A DNA stretch of 7,553 nucleotides from Acidimicrobiaceae bacterium (GCA_030838245.1 JAUTXB010000286.1:1-7553), one strand, 5' to 3'. Shown: positions 1-5,954, counted from the stretch's first letter. The notes: a model not told the origin generated them from the letters alone. Program-made: numbers and translations.

Positions 1-232
1 GCGCTGCGCCTCCCAGCCACAACAGGTAGTCGGGCACATTCCCCAGGAGCACGCCGATGTGGAACGGACCTTCCCGGCGCAGCTCGGACAGCACCGCCCC
101 CCGGGCCGCGCTCTCGTCGACCACCTCCCGCCAGCTCCACTGCTGGTCCTCGAACCGGAGCCCGATGCGATCGTCCTCGGCCCGGGCAACCAACAAGTCG
201 GCCACGCTCGGACTGCTCGCCTCGACGTTCAC
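1..232 (-). CDS. Acyl-CoA synthetase (AMP-forming, FadD17-like), N-terminal fragment
   Basis: Only the first 77 residues are inside the window; the gene continues past the left edge. Members of this family activate fatty or other carboxylic acids with ATP to an acyl-adenylate and then form the CoA thioester, in the cytoplasm or at the membrane. The visible part has the typical N-terminal layout of mycobacterial FadD17/FadD1-like ligases: a short helical segment (SVADLLVARAEDD, residues 9-21), a strand reading LRFEDQQWSWRE (25-36), and HIGVLLGNVPDYLLWLGGAA (58-77), which corresponds to the conserved 'VGVLLxNxPxFxxxLxGAA' stretch. AMP-binding P-loop and adenylate motifs lie outside. The GTG start at 232 overlaps the TGA stop of the upstream thioesterase as GTGA, so the two are probably translationally coupled and act on the same acyl-CoA pool. 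The family call rests on a short segment, and substrate cannot be inferred. Confidence 0.75.
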   Translation of the reverse strand, partial: MNVEASSPSVADLLVARAEDDRIGLRFEDQQWSWREVVDESAARGAVLSELRREGPFHIGVLLGNVPDYLLWLGGAA

Positions 233-1065
233 TGACCCAGCTCCACCAGCAAGCTCTGGATGGCCGTCCCCACCCGACCGTCGACGTCCCACAGAGTCGA
301 CTGGGCCGACCCGGTCCCCGTCGCGGTCAGCCGGGTCCGGGCATCGAGGCAGACCCACTCGCCCACCGGCAGCCGGACCAGAGCCACGGTGAGGTCGGGA
401 TTGATGAACGAGCCGGATCCGAACTCGAGCTCGGCCGACACGCCGTTGCCGAAGTCGGCCGCCGCCATCACCCTTTGCAGCGGGGAGGGCTGTTCGCCGG
501 CCACCACCGGCTGGCATAGTCGGACCCACACGGTGGCCGGGCCGGTCTGCCCGAACTGGCCCCGGACGAATCGCAGCTCGGCCCCTCGGTTGTGGAACCC
601 CGGGCGCTCGATCGGATCCGTCGCCGCCGCGCTGCCCTCGGCCGGGCCCGGCGGGGCCGTCTCCGGCTCGGTCAGTGCCGGGAGTTGCCCGTCGTCGCTC
701 GGAGATACCCGGATGCTCAAGGCGCGCACGGCCGCCACCGGCACACCGCCGGCCTCGATGAGGGCGTCGCGCAGCTGGACGCGTTTGCCCGGGCGAAACA
801 GTGTGGTCTCGACGGTGAGGGGCTCGAGCGGTACCGGCCGGAGCAGCTCCACCGTCATCCGGACCACCTGGAGCCCGTTGTCGCCCGCGTCCGCCTCGAT
901 GGCTCGAGCACCCAAGGCGGCCACCGGGCCGCCGTGAAGGGCCTTGGGCGACCACGGCCCCCGGGACAACTCGGTGGGGACGAACGTGTGGCCCTCGGGA
1001 ACGAAGAGGGCGGCGCCCTCGGGTGCCGACTCCGACAGGGCCGGCTGGGAAATCTGCCTGTTCAC
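229..1065 (-). CDS. Thioesterase family protein (double hot-dog, TesB-like/4HBT_3)
   Basis: A 278-residue protein of the size expected for a two-hot-dog acyl-CoA thioesterase, a family that hydrolyses acyl-CoA to free acid and CoA. The first hot dog carries the motif LSRGPWSPKALHGGPVAALGARAIE (about residues 33-57, with HGGP at 44-47 at the start of the long hot-dog helix). It is followed by VVRMTVELLRPVPLEPLTVE (67-86). A Pro/Ala-rich linker (about 130-155) leads to a second domain with AAADFGNG (201-208, Asp204) and a strand pair including FINPDLTVALVRLPVGEWVCLDA (220-242). These features match the actinobacterial 'thioesterase family protein' group, whose substrates are mostly unknown. The GTG start at 1065 has no Shine-Dalgarno sequence, but a promoter lies 8 bases upstream, so the mRNA may be leaderless. 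The stop overlaps the acyl-CoA synthetase start (GTGA), making a likely two-gene acyl-CoA metabolism operon. The exact start could be a few codons further in. Confidence 0.82.
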   Translation of the reverse strand: MNRQISQPALSESAPEGAALFVPEGHTFVPTELSRGPWSPKALHGGPVAALGARAIEADAGDNGLQVVRMTVELLRPVPLEPLTVETTLFRPGKRVQLRDALIEAGGVPVAAVRALSIRVSPSDDGQLPALTEPETAPPGPAEGSAAATDPIERPGFHNRGAELRFVRGQFGQTGPATVWVRLCQPVVAGEQPSPLQRVMAAADFGNGVSAELEFGSGSFINPDLTVALVRLPVGEWVCLDARTRLTATGTGSAQSTLWDVDGRVGTAIQSLLVELGQ

Positions 1066-1073
1066 GTCGGACG

Positions 1074-1103
1074 ACGCTACGGTGCCTGGTGACAGGATGG
1101 CAA
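1074..1103 (-). promoter_or_regulatory. Sigma-70-type promoter of the thioesterase gene (probable leaderless transcript)
   Basis: Read on the minus strand, TTGCCA (1103-1098, five of six matches to TTGACA) is followed by an 18-base spacer and TAGCGT (1079-1074, fits the actinobacterial TANNNT -10 pattern). Eight bases later comes the GTG start codon at 1065. A transcript starting 7-9 bases after the -10 would begin at or next to the start codon, and no Shine-Dalgarno sequence is present. This is the arrangement of leaderless mRNAs, which are common in actinomycetes. Sequence-pattern evidence only. Confidence 0.5.
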
Positions 1104-1166
1104 TGCGGCAGCATCGTCACGAGGAAACGGTGGCCGTGCGACGCAGGGGCCATCAGAACACACGAC

Positions 1167-1174
1167 AAAAGGGG
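1167..1174 (+). promoter_or_regulatory. Shine-Dalgarno of the first SRPBCC gene
   Basis: The purine run AAAAGGGG ends four bases before the ATG at 1179. It decides this start over the longer open frame reaching back to 1023, whose extra N-terminal part has no family resemblance and lies in the divergent promoter region. Confidence 0.6.
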
Positions 1175-1178
1175 TCTC

Positions 1179-1562
1179 ATGGCATCGGCACAGGCAGCGA
1201 TCGACATCGAGAAGTCGCCGGACGAGGTGTGGGCGGTCATCGGCGATTTCGGCGGCATCGACACATGGATGCCAGGCGTCGAGTCGTGCCGGTTGGAGGG
1301 CGAAAACCGCATCATCGCCATGTCCGGCATGGAGGTCACCGAGCGACTGGTCAGCACATCCGATGACACCCATACCCAGACCTACTCCATCGTCGACGGT
1401 GTGCCGGTCGAGTTCCACCAGGCCACCATCACGGTCACCCCCGACGGCGCCGGATCCAAGGTCACCTGGGACGTCGAGGCACGGCCGGACGAAATGACCG
1501 ACCTCATGCAGGGCATCTACCAGCAGACCCTCGACGCCCTCAAGGCCAAGCTCGACGGCTGA
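1179..1562 (+). CDS. SRPBCC family protein (polyketide cyclase/START-like)
   Basis: A 127-residue single-domain protein, the usual length for stand-alone SRPBCC (Bet v 1/START-fold) proteins, which form a deep hydrophobic ligand cavity and may bind or transform lipids, polyketides or other small hydrophobic molecules. The order of elements fits the fold. A first strand (QAAIDIEKSP, 5-14) is followed by the family signature SPDEVWAVIGDFGGIDTWMPG (13-33; helix with DEVW, then the D-x-W-x-P turn). Next come strands with EGENRIIAM (40-48), a VTERLVS strand (53-59), TYSIVDGVPVEFH (68-80), and GSKVTWDVEARPDE (92-105), then a long C-terminal helix ending LDALKAKLDG. There is no signal peptide or membrane segment, so it is probably cytoplasmic. 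The ATG at 1179 has a good ribosome binding site. It is followed 10 bases later by a second SRPBCC gene, so the two are probably co-transcribed. Ligand and role cannot be inferred. Confidence 0.85.
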   Translation: MASAQAAIDIEKSPDEVWAVIGDFGGIDTWMPGVESCRLEGENRIIAMSGMEVTERLVSTSDDTHTQTYSIVDGVPVEFHQATITVTPDGAGSKVTWDVEARPDEMTDLMQGIYQQTLDALKAKLDG

Positions 1563-1572
1563 GTCGGCGGCC

Positions 1573-2022
1573 GTGCCCGACTGGTCGTTCGAGGTCACCG
1601 CCACATCGTCGGCGCCGGTCGTCGCGCTCTGGCCGCTGGTCGGTGAGGCCGCCCGCTGGAAGGAGTGGTCCTTCCTCACCCGAACTGGTCTCGAACGGGA
1701 GGGCGAGCCGGCGCCCGACGGGGTCGGTGCCATCCGGCGCTTCACCACCCTCGGGGTGGGCAGCCGGGAGGAGGTGGTGGTGTGGGAGCCTCCCTCTCAC
1801 CTGGGCTACGTGATCCTCTCGGGCTTCCCCGTCCGCAACTACCGGTGCGACGTGCTGCTGGTGGCCGAGGGTGAGGGGTCCAGGCTCACGTGGTCGTCGT
1901 CGTTCGACACCAAGATCCCCGGGACGGGTCGGTTGATGCACGCCGTCCTGCACCACATCATCGGGCGCTTTGCCACCGGGGTGGTTCGAGCCGCCGAGGC
2001 CGCCGCCTTGCCGAGCAACTAG
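1573..2022 (+). CDS. SRPBCC family protein, second of a tandem pair
   Basis: A 149-residue protein of the same fold class as its upstream neighbour, but clearly divergent from it. It starts with WSFEVTATSSAPVVALWPLVGEAARWKEWSF (4-34), the strand-helix-helix opening of polyketide cyclase/dehydrase-type SRPBCC domains with the characteristic W-x-x-W. The sequence VGAIRRFTTLGVGSREEVVVWEPP (51-74) follows, matching the family pattern 'GxGxxRxxxxxxxxxxExVxxxxPP'. Then come HLGYVILSGFPVRNYRCDVLL (76-96) and GSRLTWSSSF (102-111), where the last ligand-cavity strand lies, and a C-terminal amphipathic helix. No signal peptide is visible. The GTG start at 1573 lies 10 bases after the previous stop without an obvious Shine-Dalgarno sequence, suggesting translation by coupling or reinitiation. 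Its TAG stop shares the palindrome CTAG with the stop of the convergent aldo/keto reductase. Ligand unknown. Confidence 0.85.
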   Translation: MPDWSFEVTATSSAPVVALWPLVGEAARWKEWSFLTRTGLEREGEPAPDGVGAIRRFTTLGVGSREEVVVWEPPSHLGYVILSGFPVRNYRCDVLLVAEGEGSRLTWSSSFDTKIPGTGRLMHAVLHHIIGRFATGVVRAAEAAALPSN

Positions 2023-2936
2023 CTGACCAGCGCTCCCACCTCGGACACCTCTTCGGGCGTCAAGTCACTGACCGTCGCTTCGGCGTTCTCACGCACCTGT
2101 TGGGGCGAGGTGGCGCCAGCGATGACCGATCCCACCACCGGTTTGCTGGCCAGCCAGGACAGGGCCAGGCGGGTCACGCTCCAGCCCCGCTGCTCGGCCC
2201 ACGCCCGGAGCCGCTCGACCTTGTCGATGTTCTCCGGGGTGACCACCCGGTCGAAGCCCTGCACCGAGAGCCGGCTGTCGGTCGGGGCCGACTGTCCGGG
2301 CCGGATCTTGCCGGTGAGCAGGCCTGACGCCAGCGGGAAGTAGGGCAGCACCCCCAAGCCGAACTTCTCGGCCGCCGTGGTCACCTCACCTTCGATCTCC
2401 CGGCTGAGGAGGCTCCACTGGTTCTGCACCGAGATGAACGGGGTGTCGTGGCGGGTGCGGGCCGTCCAGGCGGCGTCGGCGATCATCCAGCCCGAGAAGT
2501 TGGAGCACCCGATGTAGCGAACCTTGCCCGCCCGGACCAGGCTGTCCAGGGCGTCGAGGGTCTCGGCGATCGGTGTCCGGGGGTCAGGGGCATGCAGCTG
2601 CAGCAGGTCGATCCAGTCGGTATCGAGGGCCCGAAGGCTGGCCTCGACCGAGCGGATCAGCTCGGCCCGCGACCCCCGGCTGTCAAGGCGCGCGCTTCCG
2701 AACTTGGTGGCCACCACCGCTCGGTCGCGTCGCCCCTTGAGGGCCACCCCCAAGAACTCCTCCGAGCGGCCGCCACCGTAAGAGCGAGCGGTGTCGAAGA
2801 AGGTGACCCCGATGTCCAGGGCAGCGTTCACCACCTCGGTGGCGCGGGCCTGATCGATCCGCATGCCGAAGTTGTTGCATCCCAACCCGGCGATCGTGAC
2901 CACCAAACCGGAGTCCCCGAGCCGTCGTGTCTCCAT
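2019..2936 (-). CDS. Aldo/keto reductase
   Basis: A 305-residue NADPH-dependent (beta/alpha)8-barrel oxidoreductase of standard family length; the family reduces aldehydes and ketones to alcohols. The full catalytic tetrad is visible: Asp48 and Tyr53 in FFDTARSYG (46-54), Lys78 in VATKFG (75-80), and His115 in LLQLHAPD (111-118). Barrel landmarks follow: VRYIGCSNFSGW (139-150), QNQWSLLSR (171-179), YFPLASGLLTGK (199-210), and the nucleotide-phosphate-binding loop IAGATSPQQVRENAEA (272-287). The protein is therefore probably active and belongs to the subfamily of L-glyceraldehyde-3-phosphate reductase/YdjG-like and plant-type AKRs rather than AKR5 or the Kv-beta group. ATG start; only a weak GGA lies upstream, but a TANNNT -10 motif sits eight bases before it. 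It lies 57 bases downstream of the amidohydrolase stop on the same strand, so it may be the last gene of the operon, with or without its own promoter. Substrate unknown; a hopanoid aldehyde is possible from context only. Confidence 0.9.
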   Translation of the reverse strand: METRRLGDSGLVVTIAGLGCNNFGMRIDQARATEVVNAALDIGVTFFDTARSYGGGRSEEFLGVALKGRRDRAVVATKFGSARLDSRGSRAELIRSVEASLRALDTDWIDLLQLHAPDPRTPIAETLDALDSLVRAGKVRYIGCSNFSGWMIADAAWTARTRHDTPFISVQNQWSLLSREIEGEVTTAAEKFGLGVLPYFPLASGLLTGKIRPGQSAPTDSRLSVQGFDRVVTPENIDKVERLRAWAEQRGWSVTRLALSWLASKPVVGSVIAGATSPQQVRENAEATVSDLTPEEVSEVGALVS

Positions 2937-2944
2937 AGAGTTCC

Positions 2945-2950
2945 AAGCTA
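2945..2950 (-). promoter_or_regulatory. Possible -10 element of the aldo/keto reductase gene
   Basis: On the minus strand TAGCTT fits TANNNT and lies exactly eight bases before the ATG at 2936, the same distance seen for the thioesterase promoter. No convincing -35 hexamer is visible 16-18 bases further up. If active, it would give this gene a (near-)leaderless transcript independent of the upstream operon. A 4-base stem (CCAG/CTGG, 2967-2981) in the same gap is too short to call a terminator. Confidence 0.3.
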
Positions 2951-2992
2951 GCGGCCTACGCCTTCACCAGACATCACCTGGGAGCGGTTCGA

Positions 2993-4408
2993 TCAGGCGT
3001 CGGCCAGGCGGCGGGCCCGCTGTTGGACCTCCCGGCGAGCCTCGGGGCCGTCGACGGTGAGGCACTCCCCGTCGGCCACCACCTGGCGTCCCCCCACCCA
3101 CACATCGGTGACCAACCTGCTCTGGGACGACCACACCAGGTGCTCGATCAGCTGCGCATCCTCGAGCAGAGGCACGAAGGCCGGATCTTCCAGGTCCATC
3201 AGGATCATGTCCGCCTTGGCTCCGGCGTGCAACGACCCGAGGTCGTCTCTCCCGAGCGCCGCCGCCCCGCCCCGAGTGACCAGGTCCAGGACCTTGGCCG
3301 CGGGCAGGGATGTGGCGTCCCGGCTCCGGATGCGAGCCAGCATGACCGACAATCGCATGTCCTCCCAGAGGTCGAGGTCGTTGTTCGATGCAGGGCCGTC
3401 GGTAGCCAGGCCCACCCGGAGCCCCCGGGCCAACATGTCCTCGAGCCGAGCCACCCCCGAGGCCAACTTGGCGTTGCTCTGCGGACAGTGGGCGACAGCC
3501 ACATCGTGGGCCACATACAGGTCGAGATCGGCGTCGGTGAGCCAGATGCTGTGGGCAGCCAGGACCCGGGCGTCGAAGACCCCGGCGTCGGCCAACGCCG
3601 CGGGCACGGTGCATCCGTGCTCGGCGGCAAAGCCACCGACCTCGGCTTCGGTCTCGGCCACGTGGATATGGACCATCGCATCGAGCTGGCGAGCCAGTTC
3701 GGCCGTCTGGGCCAGGACGTCGAGGGGCACGGTGTAGGCGGCGTGGGGGCCGAACCCCACCTCGATCCGGTCGGCCTCCCCGTGGCGGCGTTGGTGGAAA
3801 TCGACGATCTGGGACAACCGCCCCGACCACGACTGGCCGTCGAGCCCGGGCAGCTGCAGGACGCCGGGGCAGATCACGGCTCGGGAGCCGGCGGCCAGCA
3901 CGGCGTCGGCCACGGAGTCCTCGAAGAAGTACATCTCGCAGGTGGTGGTGACGCCGAAGCGCAGGAGCTCGGATGCGCCCAGGGCCATGCCCCAGTACAC
4001 GTCGTCAGGGGTGAGCTGGGCCTCGCGGGGCCACAGGACCTCGTGCAGCCACCGCTCGAGCGGAAGGTTCTCGCCCGTTCCCCGGAAGAGCGTCATGGGC
4101 GAGTGGCAGTGCACGTTGACCAATCCAGGGAGGAGGAGGCCCCGCACCCGGACCTCGGTCACCGAGCCCACGGCCGCACGGCCTGGCTCAGTACCCCCTG
4201 GCTCACCATGTCCCGGGTCGAGTGCGGCGCGCTGTCGGTCGACCGGTCCGACGTGGACGATGGTGTCCCCCTCCACCTCGACCACCCCGGGAACCAGGAT
4301 GCGCCCCGAGCCGTCGCAGGGCACCACGGCATCGGCCACGTACCGGACCCGGGTGCCGGGATCGCCCCCCGTCACCGCGTGGCCGCTGTCACCGCGGCCG
4401 GCCGTCAA
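2993..4408 (-). CDS. Metal-dependent amidohydrolase, MTA/SAH deaminase type (MtaD/SsnA/TrzN group)
   Basis: A 471-residue amidohydrolase-superfamily enzyme resembling 5'-methylthioadenosine/S-adenosylhomocysteine deaminases, which hydrolyse the 6-amino group of 5'-modified adenosines to the inosine analogue and ammonia. Metal and active-site residues are all present: His100 and His102 in LVNVHCHSPMTLFRG (96-110), His222 in GFGPHAAYT (218-226), His249 and Glu252 in HIHVAETEAE (247-256), His286 in LAAHS (283-287), and Asp337 in ATDGPASNNDLDLWEDMR (335-352). AHCPQSNAKLASGVA (306-320) is the family's hallmark. The composite N- and C-terminal beta domain (about 22-95 and 395-450) flanks the barrel. 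An unusually long Gly/Pro-rich stretch (about 63-84) interrupts the N-terminal part. The proposed TTG start overlaps the rpiB stop as TTGA; an in-frame GTG at 4375 is an alternative, and neither has a clear Shine-Dalgarno sequence. Related enzymes deaminate 8-oxoguanine or dechlorinate triazines, so the exact substrate is open. Confidence 0.85.
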   Translation of the reverse strand: MTAGRGDSGHAVTGGDPGTRVRYVADAVVPCDGSGRILVPGVVEVEGDTIVHVGPVDRQRAALDPGHGEPGGTEPGRAAVGSVTEVRVRGLLLPGLVNVHCHSPMTLFRGTGENLPLERWLHEVLWPREAQLTPDDVYWGMALGASELLRFGVTTTCEMYFFEDSVADAVLAAGSRAVICPGVLQLPGLDGQSWSGRLSQIVDFHQRRHGEADRIEVGFGPHAAYTVPLDVLAQTAELARQLDAMVHIHVAETEAEVGGFAAEHGCTVPAALADAGVFDARVLAAHSIWLTDADLDLYVAHDVAVAHCPQSNAKLASGVARLEDMLARGLRVGLATDGPASNNDLDLWEDMRLSVMLARIRSRDATSLPAAKVLDLVTRGGAAALGRDDLGSLHAGAKADMILMDLEDPAFVPLLEDAQLIEHLVWSSQSRLVTDVWVGGRQVVADGECLTVDGPEARREVQQRARRLADA

Positions 4409-4887
4409 GGCTGCGTGGCTACGTCGCCACCGGGCGCCGCCTCTTCGTCCTCGATGACGGTCAGCTCGGCCAGGCGGGCCGCGTGGCGTCCGCCGTCGAA
4501 GCCGGTGGCCAGGAACACATCGACGATGTCGAGGGCCAGCTCGGTGGCCACGACCCGGGCGCCGAGCGAGAGGACGGTGGCGTCGTTGTGGCGCCGGGCG
4601 AACCGGGCGGTGTACTCGTCATGGCAGAGGGCGGCCCTGGCCCCGCGTACCTTGTTGGCCGCGATCTGCTCCCCCTGCCCGCTACCACCGATGACGATGC
4701 CGAGGTCCCCCTCGGCCCGCACGATCCGCCGGGCCACGTCGGCACAGATGGGTGGGTAGTCGACCGGCTCGGTCGAGTAGGTACCGATGTCGGTGACCAC
4801 GTGGCCCTGGCTCTCGAGGTGTCCGATGACCGCACCCTTCAGGACGAAGCCGGCGTGATCGGAGCCGATGACCACCCGCACGGTCAC
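4405..4887 (-). CDS. rpiB: Ribose-5-phosphate isomerase B (RpiB/LacAB family)
   Basis: A 160-residue protein matching the length of mycobacterial RpiB. The family interconverts ribose 5-phosphate and ribulose 5-phosphate in the pentose phosphate pathway. Visible landmarks are VVIGSDHAGFVLK (5-17, Asp10-His11), VDYPP (42-46), and GIVIGGSGQGEQIAANKVRGARAA (63-86). ARRHNDATVLSLGAR follows at about 97-111, with His100 and Asn101. In the GEQIAANK loop Glu73 takes the place of the catalytic Cys of E. coli-type RpiB, as in the Mycobacterium tuberculosis enzyme, where the corresponding Glu is the base. The GTG start at 4887 overlaps the hpnA stop as GTGA and precedes the first core strand by four residues. 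A longer open frame to 4947 would run into hpnA and adds an unrelated Arg/Pro-rich leader. The stop overlaps the amidohydrolase start. Position inside an operon with hopanoid-type genes is unusual for a housekeeping sugar isomerase; substrates other than ribose 5-phosphate cannot be excluded. Confidence 0.9.
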   Translation of the reverse strand: MTVRVVIGSDHAGFVLKGAVIGHLESQGHVVTDIGTYSTEPVDYPPICADVARRIVRAEGDLGIVIGGSGQGEQIAANKVRGARAALCHDEYTARFARRHNDATVLSLGARVVATELALDIVDVFLATGFDGGRHAARLAELTVIEDEEAAPGGDVATQP

Positions 4888-5954
4888 CCGTCCCAGGTGA
4901 AGCGGGCCAGCCGCTCGGGGCGGACGGCGCCGGACTGGGCGAACCATCGGGCGGCGTGCTCTAGGGCCTCAAGCGCCGTCCTCGAGGTGTACCCGATCTC
5001 GGTGCGGGCTCGGCTGTCGTCGAAGGACATCTGGGTGGTGGACATCTTCGCCGCCTCCAATGGAATGGTCGGGGCCCGGCGGAGCAGGCGGCCCTCGACC
5101 AGCTCGGAGACCTGAGCAGCGGCCAGGGCTAGAGCACTAGGGACCCGACGGGTCGGGGCGGGCAGGCCGGTGACGGCGGCCAGGCCGCCCAGGACCTGTT
5201 GGAGCGACAGGTTCTCCCCACCCAAGATGTAGCTGCGACCCACGGCCCCCCGCTCGGCCGCCAGCACGTGGCCGTGGGCCACGTCGTCCACGTCGACGAC
5301 GTTCAAGGTGGTGTCGACGAAGACGGGGATCCGGCCGTTCAGGAACTCGAGCACGGTCTGTCCCGTGGGGGTGGGTCCTCGGTCCCGGGGACCGACGGGC
5401 ATGGTCGGCTGCACCAACATCACCGGGAGTCCCTCGGCCGCAGCACGGAGGACTTCGTGTTCGGCCACGTACTTGGATTGCTTGTACCCACCGAAGAGGT
5501 GATCGACGTGGGCATAGGAGGTCTCGTCCACCGGGCGCCCCTGGGTGGCGCCTTTCAGCCCGAGCGTGCCGACGGTGCTGGTATAGACGATGCGCTCGCT
5601 GTCGGCCTGGCGAGCGCCGGCGAGCACGTTGCGGGTGCCCTCGACGTTGATGGCGTAGAACGACTCTGGGTCCTTGGCCCAGAACCGATAGAGCGCAGCG
5701 ACGTGGAAGACGGCGCGGCAGCCGTCGGCCGCCTTGGCCACGGCGGTGGCATCACGCAGATCGGCGGTCACCTCTTCGACGTCGACCCCGTCCAGATTGC
5801 CGCGGTCAGCGCCCGGTTCCACCAGGGCAACCACGTGGGCATCGCGGCCGCACAGCTCGCGGGTGAGGGCCGAGCCGATGAAACCGGCCGCACCGGTCAC
5901 CAGCACCCGATCGTGTGGTTCGAGGGACCACGACCGGTGCGCCTCGGTGTCCAT
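4884..5954 (-). CDS. hpnA: Hopanoid-associated sugar epimerase HpnA (extended SDR)
   Basis: A 356-residue NAD(P)-dependent epimerase/dehydratase of the extended short-chain dehydrogenase class. The Rossmann motif is VLVTGAAGFIGSALTREL (17-34, glycines 21, 24, 27). The acidic strand end/second motif is VTADLRD (62-68), followed by GCRAVFHVAALYRFWAKDPESFYAINVEGTRNVL (78-111), whose 'YRxWAxDPExxYxxNVEGTRNVL' pattern is highly characteristic of HpnA. The catalytic site is IVYTSTVGTLGL (122-133; Ser/Thr125-127) plus Tyr157-x3-Lys161 in GGYKQSKYVAE. Further HpnA-like stretches are VQPTMPVGPRDRGPTPTG (181-198), FLNGRIPVFVDTTLNVVDVDDVAHGH (204-229) and YILGGENLSLQQVL (242-255). HpnA genes sit in hopanoid clusters of many bacteria; the exact reaction is not firmly established. 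ATG start at 5954 overlaps the aminotransferase stop by one base (TGATG). The roughly 12 residues before the Rossmann fold are a short extension; an in-frame GTG at codon 17 is a less likely start. Stop overlaps rpiB. Confidence 0.88.
   Translation of the reverse strand: MDTEAHRSWSLEPHDRVLVTGAAGFIGSALTRELCGRDAHVVALVEPGADRGNLDGVDVEEVTADLRDATAVAKAADGCRAVFHVAALYRFWAKDPESFYAINVEGTRNVLAGARQADSERIVYTSTVGTLGLKGATQGRPVDETSYAHVDHLFGGYKQSKYVAEHEVLRAAAEGLPVMLVQPTMPVGPRDRGPTPTGQTVLEFLNGRIPVFVDTTLNVVDVDDVAHGHVLAAERGAVGRSYILGGENLSLQQVLGGLAAVTGLPAPTRRVPSALALAAAQVSELVEGRLLRRAPTIPLEAAKMSTTQMSFDDSRARTEIGYTSRTALEALEHAARWFAQSGAVRPERLARFTWDG

Larger units (their letters stand above)
1066..1178. other. Divergent intergenic region between thioesterase and SRPBCC genes
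   Basis: A 113-base gene-free stretch between two divergently transcribed genes. The left part holds the minus-strand promoter described separately. For the plus strand only weak candidates are visible: TACGGT at 1078-1083, which would leave a leader of roughly 90 bases, and a GAGGAAACGG stretch around 1131-1140 that faintly resembles an ECF-sigma -35 but lacks a matching -10. No convincing operator palindrome or riboswitch was seen. Confidence 0.5.

Noticed and set aside
1023..1178. A 52-residue N-terminal extension of the first SRPBCC protein
   Set aside because: The extension overlaps the divergent thioesterase gene and promoter and is unlike any SRPBCC protein. The ATG at 1179 has AAAAGGGG just upstream and gives the normal domain length.
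2967..2981. Small inverted repeat CCAG/CTGG between the amidohydrolase and AKR genes
   Set aside because: Only a 4-base stem with a 7-base loop and no T-run; not enough for a terminator or operator call.
3023..4759. A 578-codon plus-strand open frame opposite the amidohydrolase and rpiB
   Set aside because: Its first codon position coincides with the GC-rich wobble position of the real genes, which explains the absence of stops. The product is compositionally biased and matches no family I recognise.
4888..4947. A 20-residue N-terminal extension of RpiB
   Set aside because: It is Arg/Pro-rich, lies inside the 3' end of hpnA, and the GTG at 4887 gives the usual length and a GTGA coupling.
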